64,000 bases of DNA, taken from positions 62,001 through 126,000 of the forward strand of contig NZ_PVEN01000014.1 in assembly GCF_002973525.1 (NCBI RefSeq), written 5' to 3'. Below, piece by piece: positions 33,585 to 41,019 of the stretch. Origin of the DNA: Paraburkholderia sp. BL21I4N1. GTDB lineage: Bacteria; Pseudomonadota; Gammaproteobacteria; Burkholderiales; Burkholderiaceae. The position numbers and the translations under genes are program-made. Under the pieces are notes generated by a model. The model ran no database searches, was not told the origin of the DNA, and saw only the letters and a list, made by a program, of their open reading frames with translations. Each line of letters begins with the position of its first letter. The stretch's first letter is position 1.

Positions 33585-34685
33585 ATGAAGAAACGGGTAG
33601 TGGGGCAGGTGGCGGCGCTGGTTTTGTGCGCAACGCCGTGGTTGACGGCCGCTGCGAAAGATACGCAGTTGAACGTGTATAACTGGTCCGATTACATCGC
33701 CAAGGACACCATTCCGAACTTCAGCAAGCAGACCGGCGTTCAGGTCAAATACGACAACTACGACAGCGACGACACGCTGCAAGCCAAGCTCCTCACCGGC
33801 AATTCCGGCTACGACATCGTCGTGCCGACCAGCAATTACGCAGGCAAGCAGATCGCCGCGGGCATCTTCGCCCCGCTCGACAAATCGAAACTGCCGAACC
33901 TCAAATATCTCGACCCGTCGCTGATGGCACTGGTGGCCGGCGCGGATCCGGGCAACAAGTACACGGTGCCCTGGGCGTACGGCACGACCGGCCTCGGCTA
34001 CAACGTCACGAAGGCACAGCAGATTCTCGGCAAGAACGTGCCGCTGGATAGCTGGGACGTGCTCTTCAAGCCGGAAAACATCTCGAAGCTGAAGGCCTGC
34101 GGCGTGTCCGTGCTCGATGCGCCGGACCAGATGTTCGCCGCCGCGCTGCACTACATCGGTAAAGATCCGATGAGCACGAACCCGGCCGACTATCGCGCCG
34201 CGCTCGAGATGATGAAGAAGATCCGTCCGTACATCACGCAGTTCAATTCGTCGGGCTATATCAACGACCTGGTCGGCGGCGACGTGTGCTTCGCGTACGG
34301 CTGGTCGGGCGACGTCGTGATCGCCAAGCATCGCGCGGTCGAAGCGAAGAAGCCCTTCAAGGTCGAGTACTACATTCCAAAGGGCGGCGCGCCGGTCTGG
34401 TTCGACGTGATGGCAATTCCGAAAGACGCGAAGAACAAGGAAGCCGCGCTCGAGTGGATCAACTACATCGAGACGCCGCAGGTGCACGCCGCGATCACCA
34501 ATGCCGTTTACTATCCGAGCGCCAACCTCGAAGCGCGCAAGTACGTGGACAAGGACGTGGCGAACGACCCGGCGGTGTATCCGTCGCCGGAAGTCATCAA
34601 GACCCTGTTCCTGCTGAAGCCGCTGCCGCCGGAAATCCAGCGTCTGCAAACGCGGCTGTGGACTGAATTCAAGTCCGGCCGCTAA
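33585..34685 (+). CDS. potF: Putrescine-type polyamine ABC transporter, periplasmic binding protein
   Basis: A 366-residue binding protein. The signal peptide is about residues 1-24 (LTAAAKD region). The mature start LNVYNWSDYIAKDTIPNFSKQTGVQVKYDNYDSD is the PotF/PotD signature. YDIVVPTSNYAGKQI, YTVPWAYGTTGLGYN and FAYGWSGDVVIA contribute to the polyamine pocket. The ATG at 33585 follows GGAGAACGGA. It feeds the PotGHI transporter encoded immediately downstream. Confidence 0.93.
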   Translation: MKKRVVGQVAALVLCATPWLTAAAKDTQLNVYNWSDYIAKDTIPNFSKQTGVQVKYDNYDSDDTLQAKLLTGNSGYDIVVPTSNYAGKQIAAGIFAPLDKSKLPNLKYLDPSLMALVAGADPGNKYTVPWAYGTTGLGYNVTKAQQILGKNVPLDSWDVLFKPENISKLKACGVSVLDAPDQMFAAALHYIGKDPMSTNPADYRAALEMMKKIRPYITQFNSSGYINDLVGGDVCFAYGWSGDVVIAKHRAVEAKKPFKVEYYIPKGGAPVWFDVMAIPKDAKNKEAALEWINYIETPQVHAAITNAVYYPSANLEARKYVDKDVANDPAVYPSPEVIKTLFLLKPLPPEIQRLQTRLWTEFKSGR

Positions 34686-34721
34686 AACGCCGTCAATGTG
34701 AACGGGTAATGCATCATCATG

Positions 34722-34748
34722 AAGCCCTCGGTATCCACCGGGGGCTTT
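34722..34748 (+). terminator. Hairpin between potF and potG (partial terminator or mRNA stabiliser)
   Basis: AGCCCTCGG / CCGGGGGCT with one G-T pair and a 6-base loop is followed by only two T before G. It is a weak terminator and could reduce potGHI expression relative to potF, as is common for binding-protein operons. Confidence 0.5.
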
Positions 34749-34778
34749 GTACGTTAAACGCCGGAGTCAAGCATTGTG

Positions 34779-35945
34779 ATGAGTAGTGATCAGTCGGGCG
34801 CAGCGGCGGGGAATGCCGCGCCGTCCCTCAGTATGAGCGCCGGGTCGGGCGACACCGCGGACCAGTTCGTGCAGATCGTCGACGTCGTCAAGAAGTTCGG
34901 CGAATCCGTGGCGGTCAAGGGGGTCAACCTGTCGGTGAAGAAGGGCGAACTGTTCGCGCTGCTCGGCAGTTCCGGTTGCGGTAAGTCGACCTTGTTGCGC
35001 ATGCTCGCCGGGCTCGAAACCGTTACGTCGGGCAAGATCCTGATCGACGGCGAAGATCTCGCGCAATTGCCGCCGTACCGCCGGCCGGTCAATATGATGT
35101 TCCAGTCCTACGCGCTGTTTCCGCATATGAACGTGGAAACGAACGTCGCGTTCGGTCTGAAGCAGGAAGGCGTGCCGAAGGCCGAGATCAAGGATCGCGT
35201 GCAGAGCGCGCTCGATCTGGTGCAGATGGGCCGCTTCGCGAAGCGCAAGCCGAATCAGCTTTCAGGGGGCCAGCAACAGCGCGTGGCGCTGGCGCGCTCG
35301 CTGGTCAAACGGCCCAAGCTGCTGCTGCTCGACGAGCCGATGTCCGCGCTCGACAAGCAGATCCGTCAGCGCACGCAGATCGAACTGGTCAACATTCTCG
35401 ACAAGGTCGGCGTGACCTGCATGATGGTCACGCACGATCAAGAGGAGGCCATGACCATGGCCAGCCGCCTCGCCGTGATGAGCGAAGGCGAGATCATTCA
35501 GCTCGGCACGCCGCATGAGGTCTACGAGTACCCGAACACACGCTTTTCGGCGGAGTTCATCGGCTCGACCAATCTGTTCGACGGCCATGTCGTCGAAGAC
35601 GAGCCCGATCACGTGTTTATCGACACGCCGGATCTGCCGTGCCGTCTGTACGTGAATCACGGCATTACGGGTCCGCTCGGCATGCCGGTGACCATCTCGG
35701 TGCGGCCCGAACGGATCGCGCTCACGCGCAAACCGCCCGAAGGCGCGTACAACTGGGGCAAGGGCGTCGTCACGAATATCGCTTACATGGGTGGCTATTC
35801 GCTCTATCACGTCAAGCTCGAAGCCGGCAAAACGGTGATCGCGAACGTGACCAGTCTCGCGTTGACGGAGATCGACACGCCCACGTGGGGCGACGAAGTG
35901 TACGTGCGCTGGAGCGCGTCGGCCGGCGTGGTGCTGACGTCATGA
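34779..35945 (+). CDS. potG: Polyamine ABC transporter ATP-binding protein
   Basis: A 388-residue ATPase with Walker A GSSGCGKST, Q-loop MFQSYALFPH, signature LSGGQQQRVAL, Walker B LLLLDEPMSALD and switch histidine MVTHDQEEA. The C-terminal TOBE domain (about residues 300-385) ends at GVVLTS. A GTG three bases earlier (34776) is better spaced from GGAG and may be the true start; the difference is one residue. The stop overlaps potH (ATGA). Confidence 0.92.
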   Translation: MSSDQSGAAAGNAAPSLSMSAGSGDTADQFVQIVDVVKKFGESVAVKGVNLSVKKGELFALLGSSGCGKSTLLRMLAGLETVTSGKILIDGEDLAQLPPYRRPVNMMFQSYALFPHMNVETNVAFGLKQEGVPKAEIKDRVQSALDLVQMGRFAKRKPNQLSGGQQQRVALARSLVKRPKLLLLDEPMSALDKQIRQRTQIELVNILDKVGVTCMMVTHDQEEAMTMASRLAVMSEGEIIQLGTPHEVYEYPNTRFSAEFIGSTNLFDGHVVEDEPDHVFIDTPDLPCRLYVNHGITGPLGMPVTISVRPERIALTRKPPEGAYNWGKGVVTNIAYMGGYSLYHVKLEAGKTVIANVTSLALTEIDTPTWGDEVYVRWSASAGVVLTS

Positions 35946-36871
35946 AGCGCTCGCTCAGTTCCCTCGCCAACTGGCCGGTGCGGCGTTTCAATCTGACCGG
36001 CCGCACCGCCGTGGTGGCCGGGCCGTTCGTCTGGCTGCTGCTGTTTTTCCTCGTGCCGTTCCTGCTGGTCGTGAAGATCAGCTTCGCCGATCTGCAACTC
36101 GGCATTCCGCCTTATACGGAATTGAGCACGTTCGCGGACGGCGCGGTTCACATCACGCTCGACCTGTCGCATTACGCGTTTCTGCTGACCGACAGCCTGT
36201 ATTTCGCGACCTATGTGAATTCGGTGGTGGTGGCCGCGATCTCGACCTTGCTGTGTTTGCTGATCGGCTATCCGATGGCGTATTACATCGCGCGGTCGAA
36301 TCCGGCGAGCCGCAATCTGCTGATGATGGCCGTGATGTTGCCGTTCTGGACGTCGTTTCTGATTCGCGTGTATGCGTGGATCGGGATTCTGAAGAACAAC
36401 GGTTTGCTGAATAACTTCCTGATGTCGATCGGTTTGATTCATTCGCCGATCGAGCTGTATCACACGAATACGGCCGTCTACATCGGCATGGTGTATTCGT
36501 ATCTGCCGTTTCTCGTCATGCCGCTGTACGCGCATCTGGTGAAGATGGATATGACGCTGCTCGAAGCGGCCTACGATCTCGGCGCGAAGCCGTGGAAGGC
36601 GTTCTGGCAGATTACGTTGCCGTTGTCCAGAAACGGAATCATCGCGGGCTGTTTGCTGGTGTTCATTCCGGCGGTGGGGGAGTATGTGATTCCTGAACTG
36701 CTCGGCGGCGCGAACACGCTGATGATCGGGCGCGTGATGTGGAATGAGTTCTTCGACAATGCCGATTGGCCGATGGCGTCGGCCGTGACGTGTGCGATGG
36801 TGTTGTTGCTGCTGGTGCCGATGGCGTTCTTCCAGTACGCGCAGGCGAAGGCGATGGAGGAACGGCGCTGA
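35942..36871 (+). CDS. potH: Polyamine ABC transporter permease PotH
   Basis: A 309-residue inner-membrane permease with six helices. The EAA coupling loop is visible as EAAYDLGAKPWKAFWQITLPLS, and PFWTSFLIRVYAWIGIL is typical of PotB/PotH. The start overlaps the potG stop by 4 bp, and the stop overlaps the potI start (TGATG). Pairs with PotI. Confidence 0.93.
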   Translation: MKRSLSSLANWPVRRFNLTGRTAVVAGPFVWLLLFFLVPFLLVVKISFADLQLGIPPYTELSTFADGAVHITLDLSHYAFLLTDSLYFATYVNSVVVAAISTLLCLLIGYPMAYYIARSNPASRNLLMMAVMLPFWTSFLIRVYAWIGILKNNGLLNNFLMSIGLIHSPIELYHTNTAVYIGMVYSYLPFLVMPLYAHLVKMDMTLLEAAYDLGAKPWKAFWQITLPLSRNGIIAGCLLVFIPAVGEYVIPELLGGANTLMIGRVMWNEFFDNADWPMASAVTCAMVLLLLVPMAFFQYAQAKAMEERR

Positions 36872-37689
36872 TGAAACCGAATCGGGTTTTGCAGTTTATT
36901 GCGCTAGGGATCGGGTTTTTGTTTCTGTATATCCCGATTGTCAGTCTGGTTGTCTACTCGTTCAATGAGTCGCAGCTGGTCACCGTCTGGACGCGTTTTT
37001 CCACGCGCTGGTATGCGGCCCTGTTGCAGGATGACGAGTTGATCGCGGCGGCATGGTTGTCGTTGCGGGTGGCTTTGCTGACCGCGTTTGCTTCGGTGGT
37101 GATTGGCACGTGGGCTGGGTTTGTGTTGGCCCGGATGGGGCGGTTTCGTGGGTTTACGCTCTATACCGGCATGATTAACGCGCCATTGGTCATTCCTGAA
37201 GTCATTCAGGGGATCTCGTTGCTGTTGCTGTTCATCGAGATGGCCAAGTGGCTCGGTTGGCCCGCTGGGCGTGGGATCTTCACCATCTGGATCGGGCACG
37301 TCATGCTGTGTATCTCCTATGTCGCCATCATCGTGCAGTCGCGCGTCAAGGAGTTGCATCCGTCTCTCGAGGAGGCCGCTCTCGATCTCGGGGCTACGCC
37401 GATTCGGGTGTTCTTTTTTATTACCCTGCCGTTGATTTCTCAAGCGCTCGTTTCCGGGTGGCTGCTGTCTTTTACCCTTTCTATCGACGATCTCGTGCTG
37501 TCCGCGTTCCTGTCCGGGCCTGGGTCTACTACCTTGCCTCTCGTCGTTTTCTCCCGGGTTCGGCTTGGGCTTAATCCTGAGATGAATGCGCTGGCTACGC
37601 TGTTTATCGCTGTTGTTACTGTTGGGGTTGTTGTTGCTAACTATCTCATGCAGAGGGCTGAGAGGAAGAAGGCTGTTATGGCTGTCTGA
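36871..37689 (+). CDS. potI: Polyamine ABC transporter permease PotI
   Basis: A 272-residue permease, six helices, with EAA loop EEAALDLGATPIRVFFFITLPL and the PotC/PotI segment FTLSIDDLVLSAFLSGPGSTTLPL. Codon use is unusual for the region: many codons end in T (runs of GTT, TCT, CTT), especially in the last 250 bases, in contrast to the GC-ending codons of potF-potH. The gene is followed directly by a GTT microsatellite. Last gene of the operon. Confidence 0.92.
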   Translation: MKPNRVLQFIALGIGFLFLYIPIVSLVVYSFNESQLVTVWTRFSTRWYAALLQDDELIAAAWLSLRVALLTAFASVVIGTWAGFVLARMGRFRGFTLYTGMINAPLVIPEVIQGISLLLLFIEMAKWLGWPAGRGIFTIWIGHVMLCISYVAIIVQSRVKELHPSLEEAALDLGATPIRVFFFITLPLISQALVSGWLLSFTLSIDDLVLSAFLSGPGSTTLPLVVFSRVRLGLNPEMNALATLFIAVVTVGVVVANYLMQRAERKKAVMAV

Positions 37690-37690
37690 G

Positions 37691-37717
37691 GTTGTTGTTG
37701 TTGTTGTTGTTGTTGTT
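37691..37717. repeat. (GTT)9 microsatellite just after potI
   Basis: Nine perfect GTT triplets start two bases after the potI stop codon (37687-37689). Trinucleotide tracts of this length are rare in GC-rich bacterial DNA and prone to slippage. Confidence 0.95.
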
Positions 37718-37740
37718 GGCCTCTCCTTGGTTTGTTAGTG

Positions 37741-37950
37741 GTCTATTGGCGTTCCCCCTGTGCGGGGGGCACCTACTTCTCTTTGCCGCGGCAAAGAGAA
37801 GTAGGCAAGAGAAAGCCGCTCACACCGCTAATTCTTAAGCGGGGCCCCCGCGCAGTCACGGTAGTGGCTCATCTGGAATCCGTGTTCTTGCACATTCCGC
37901 GCCGGTGACAAGGCCGTCATTCTTCCGGCGGCGCTGCGCGCGCCCTTGTG
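37741..37950. repeat. Intergenic repeat element with a 34-bp perfect palindrome
   Basis: The core palindrome (37772-37805) has 17-bp arms, CCTACTTCTCTTTGCCG and its exact complement. The flanks GTGCGGGGGGCA on the left and GCGGGGCCCCCGCG (about 37838-37851) on the right are further GC-rich inverted segments. From memory, similar sequence blocks recur between genes in Burkholderia-group genomes, so this is probably a dispersed REP-like element. No transposase is associated. It also lies between potI and the LysR gene, where it could act as a transcript end. Confidence 0.7.
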
Positions 37951-38056
37951 GTTTTTCCTCTCGGTGCGGCGAATTGTGGCGGTTTGGCTCGCTGTGCTCG
38001 CGTTATGTTGGAGTCAATCCGTTACGGTTTCCATGGTTGACATCGATGAGGTGGGT

Positions 38057-38980
38057 ATGGCTGAGCGTGAGATCAGGAATCTGAATTATCTTCGCGTTTT
38101 TATCGCCGTTGTCGAACACGGCAGTTTTACCGCTGCGGCCGATCGTCTCTGTATGTCTAAATCGCTCGTCAGCGAATATCTCGGGCGCCTCGAAGCGGAA
38201 ATCGATACCCAACTCGTTCTGCGTAGTACCCGCAAAATCGCCCCCACCGATGCCGGACATACCCTCTTTCTCGCCGCCCAGGAATGCGTCAGTCATCTCC
38301 ATGAGGCCGTTGGGAACATTCGGCGTCTGCGCCACGAATCAACCGGGCTGCTGCGCGTCGCCGCACCCGCCGCATTCTCCTCGGTACTGCTGAGTCGTAT
38401 CGTCGCGACGTTCGCTGACCTGCATCCGCGGATCGATCTGGAAATGCTCTGCAACGACCATGGCGTCGATCTGATCGGACAACGCATCGATCTCGCCTTC
38501 GAAACCGGTTGGCCCAAAAAGAAAGGCTTCCGCATGAAAATGCTCGGCGCCTTCGAACAATACCTCGTCGCTTCTCCCGACTACGCGCGCCAACACGCAG
38601 CGCCTCATCATCCCAATGATCTGCCCGGCGAGCACTGGATCTCGCATGACGGCCTTGCCAATGCCGGCTATTCGCTGTTCATCAATAACGGACAGTCCGC
38701 CCGCATCGTCACCGATGGACGCCTCAAGGTACAGAGCGTCCTGCTCGCGCTTGAACTGGTGCTGGCAGGCGCCGGCGTCGGCGTGTTTCCCGATTACCTC
38801 GTCGCCAACGACCTGCGCGAAGGGCGCCTGTGCCGCCTGCTGCCCGCCTGGACAACGCCGCCAGGGGGAATCTATGCATTTCGGACGGCCGCCCGCCATG
38901 CGTCGATCCGGGAGCGTCTGTTCCTCGATGCAGTGCGGACGTCGCTGTCGGATGGCGCGCGCGAGCGAGCAACCGCCTGA
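38057..38980 (+). CDS. LysR-family regulator beside the isonitrile cluster
   Basis: A 307-residue LTTR of the CrgA/AaeR-like branch. The helix-turn-helix spans residues 8-60 (FIAVVEHGSFTAAADRLCMSKSLVSEYLGRLE), and the effector domain follows from about 90. The frame opens further upstream, but the ATG at 38057 has GAGGTGGG at the right spacing and gives the normal LTTR N-terminus; ATG 38033 is the alternative. It converges on the extradiol dioxygenase gene, the last gene of the minus-strand cluster, so it may control that operon from its 3' side. Confidence 0.85.
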   Translation: MAEREIRNLNYLRVFIAVVEHGSFTAAADRLCMSKSLVSEYLGRLEAEIDTQLVLRSTRKIAPTDAGHTLFLAAQECVSHLHEAVGNIRRLRHESTGLLRVAAPAAFSSVLLSRIVATFADLHPRIDLEMLCNDHGVDLIGQRIDLAFETGWPKKKGFRMKMLGAFEQYLVASPDYARQHAAPHHPNDLPGEHWISHDGLANAGYSLFINNGQSARIVTDGRLKVQSVLLALELVLAGAGVGVFPDYLVANDLREGRLCRLLPAWTTPPGGIYAFRTAARHASIRERLFLDAVRTSLSDGARERATA

Positions 38981-39057
38981 GTGTTCGCACGCCGGCGGCC
39001 GGCATGCGCCGCGCTCGCCACGAGCCGGGCGCATTCGCGTTTCGATGTCGAATCCGA

Positions 39058-39972
39058 TCATCCGCCGGTCGGTGTCCCGCTATGCCGCGGCGCGGCTCGC
39101 GGCCACTGGCCCCCGGTGGGTCTGAACCACAGATGGATATGTCCGCTGCCGATACCGTTCTCGTACTCGCTGAACGCCTCGCCTCGCGACGCGCACGCGT
39201 GCCCGCCGAGCGCCCCGGCCATCATCAGGTAGTGGCCGAAGTTAGCCTCCGGATGGACGCGCAGGAACGCCGGCATGGATTCGATCACCCGGTCGTGCCG
39301 GCCCGCCTCGAGCCACGCGATTCGCTGCAGGTCGGCGTCGCGCGCGGCGGCTGTCACGATGTTCGACGACGCGCCGCTCATCCGTTCGCATAGTTCCGCA
39401 AGCGGCCAGAACGCGTGCGACAAGCCACCCGATGCAATCAGCAGCGCGTCGCGATCGAGACGCTCGATAGCCTCCGCGACGATCGCGCCCATCCGCAGAA
39501 AATCGGCGCTGGTGGCGGTCTGGCATACGGAAATGGTGAGCCAGCGTTTGTCTTTGCGGCCAAGATGGCGCCACGGAATCAGCGTGGCGTAGTGGATCGG
39601 CAGGCAGGGATCGTCGACGGCGTCGATCCACGAAGCGCGCTGCGCCGCCACGCCGGCGATCGCGTGCGCGAGCTCGGGGTCGCCGCGCAGATCGTAGGGC
39701 AGCTGCCGGAGCGCCGCGGGCATCTCGTCCGACGTGAAGTAGCCCGAGCGGCGTGCGTGCGCGGCGACGACCGCCTCGGTCGTGGTTCGCCAGTGACTGT
39801 CGAACACCACCACCGTGTCGTAACGTGCCACGTCGAAGATTTCGTCCCGCAGCCGGATGAGACCGGTGGCGAGCGTGAAGTCGCGGCCGCCGTTCGCGCG
39901 CATGCGCGTCGACTCGGACATCATGACGACCGGCGCATGCGAAATCAGCCCCGCGCCCACGATCTTACCCAT
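39058..39972 (-). CDS. Class III extradiol ring-cleavage dioxygenase (LigB/HpaD-like)
   Basis: A 304-residue non-haem Fe(II) dioxygenase similar to 3,4-dihydroxyphenylacetate 2,3-dioxygenase of the LigB superfamily. Candidate ligands and catalytic histidines are in ISHAPVVM (H12), VFDSHWRTTTEAVV, and ASGGLSHAFW. GSGHIHLWF closes the fold. It should cleave a catechol next to one hydroxyl to a muconic semialdehyde. The HpaB-type hydroxylase in the same operon would supply a catechol. Last gene of the isonitrile operon, 45 bp after the quinone oxidoreductase stop. Substrate unknown. Confidence 0.85.
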   Translation of the reverse strand: MGKIVGAGLISHAPVVMMSESTRMRANGGRDFTLATGLIRLRDEIFDVARYDTVVVFDSHWRTTTEAVVAAHARRSGYFTSDEMPAALRQLPYDLRGDPELAHAIAGVAAQRASWIDAVDDPCLPIHYATLIPWRHLGRKDKRWLTISVCQTATSADFLRMGAIVAEAIERLDRDALLIASGGLSHAFWPLAELCERMSGASSNIVTAAARDADLQRIAWLEAGRHDRVIESMPAFLRVHPEANFGHYLMMAGALGGHACASRGEAFSEYENGIGSGHIHLWFRPTGGQWPRAAPRHSGTPTGG

Positions 39973-40017
39973 GGCGCAATGTCCTGCCGGATGGCTGCGT
40001 GAACGGGTGATACGTCA

Positions 40018-40989
40018 TCACGGAACCAGCAGCAATTTGCCGGTGGTGCGTCGTGCCGCAAGGTCGGCGTGAGCCCGACGCGCGTCCGCTAGCGGATAGA
40101 CGCCGCCAATCCTGATCCGCAGCGCGCCGCTCGCGATCGCGTCGAACACGTCACCCGCCCGCCGTTCGAATTCGTCGCGCGTCGCACGAAAATGTTCAAG
40201 ATAAGGGCGTGTCAACGTCAGTGAGCCGCCCCACAACAAACGCATCACGTCGACCGGCGGCACCGGTCCGCTCGCACCGCCGAATATCACCAGGGTGCCG
40301 CGCGTGCGCAAACTGTCGAGGCTGGCGTCGAAGGTCGCGGCGCCGACGCCGTCGTACGCCGCATGCACGCCCTTGCCGTCGCTCAGGCGGCGAACTTCGG
40401 CGGCGAGATCGTCGACGGCGCCGTGCAGGATCACCACGTCGGCGCCATGACCGCGCGCGAGCGCCGCTTTTTCCGCCGTCGACACGGTGGCGATCACCCG
40501 CACGCCGCGCCGCGTCAACCACTGAGTCAACAAGCCGCCCACGCCACCCGCCGCGGCATGGATCAGGACGATATCGCCTGCGCGAGCCGGGTAAGAGTCG
40601 TTGGCCAGGTAGTGCGCGGTCATGCCCTGAACCAGCGCCGCCGCCGCCGTGCGCAGATCGAGCGCCGCCGGCACGGCGATCGCCTTGTCCTGCGGCACGA
40701 TCACGCGGCTGGCGTAACTGCCCATCACGGTGGTCCATGCGACGCGGTCTCCCGCCCTGAAGCGGTCGACGTTCGCGCCGGCCGCCAGCACGTGCCCCGC
40801 GCCTTCTTCTCCGGGTACGCCGGGCAGCGACATCGGATAGCGGCCCTCGCGCCGGTACAGGTCGATGAAATTCACGCCGGCCGCCGCCACCTCGACCAGC
40901 AATTCACCGTCGCCCGGCATGCGCTCAGGTTGCGTGACGTAGTCGAGAACGTCGGGACCGCCGGTCGCGCGGATCTGGATCGCATGCAT
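40018..40989 (-). CDS. Quinone oxidoreductase / zinc-independent medium-chain dehydrogenase
   Basis: A 323-residue NADPH-dependent MDR protein of the QorA type. The start MHAIQIRATGGPDVLDY, the GVNFIDLYRREGRYP segment and the nucleotide-binding HAAAGGVGGLLTQW are characteristic. The zinc ligands of alcohol dehydrogenases are absent. It could reduce an enone or quinone formed during tailoring of the cluster product. It lies 30 bp after asnB and 45 bp before the dioxygenase, so it is almost certainly in the operon. Confidence 0.87.
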   Translation of the reverse strand: MHAIQIRATGGPDVLDYVTQPERMPGDGELLVEVAAAGVNFIDLYRREGRYPMSLPGVPGEEGAGHVLAAGANVDRFRAGDRVAWTTVMGSYASRVIVPQDKAIAVPAALDLRTAAAALVQGMTAHYLANDSYPARAGDIVLIHAAAGGVGGLLTQWLTRRGVRVIATVSTAEKAALARGHGADVVILHGAVDDLAAEVRRLSDGKGVHAAYDGVGAATFDASLDSLRTRGTLVIFGGASGPVPPVDVMRLLWGGSLTLTRPYLEHFRATRDEFERRAGDVFDAIASGALRIRIGGVYPLADARRAHADLAARRTTGKLLLVP

Positions 40990-41019
40990 CGCGTGGCTCC
41001 TGGTGTCGAGGTGAAAAAT

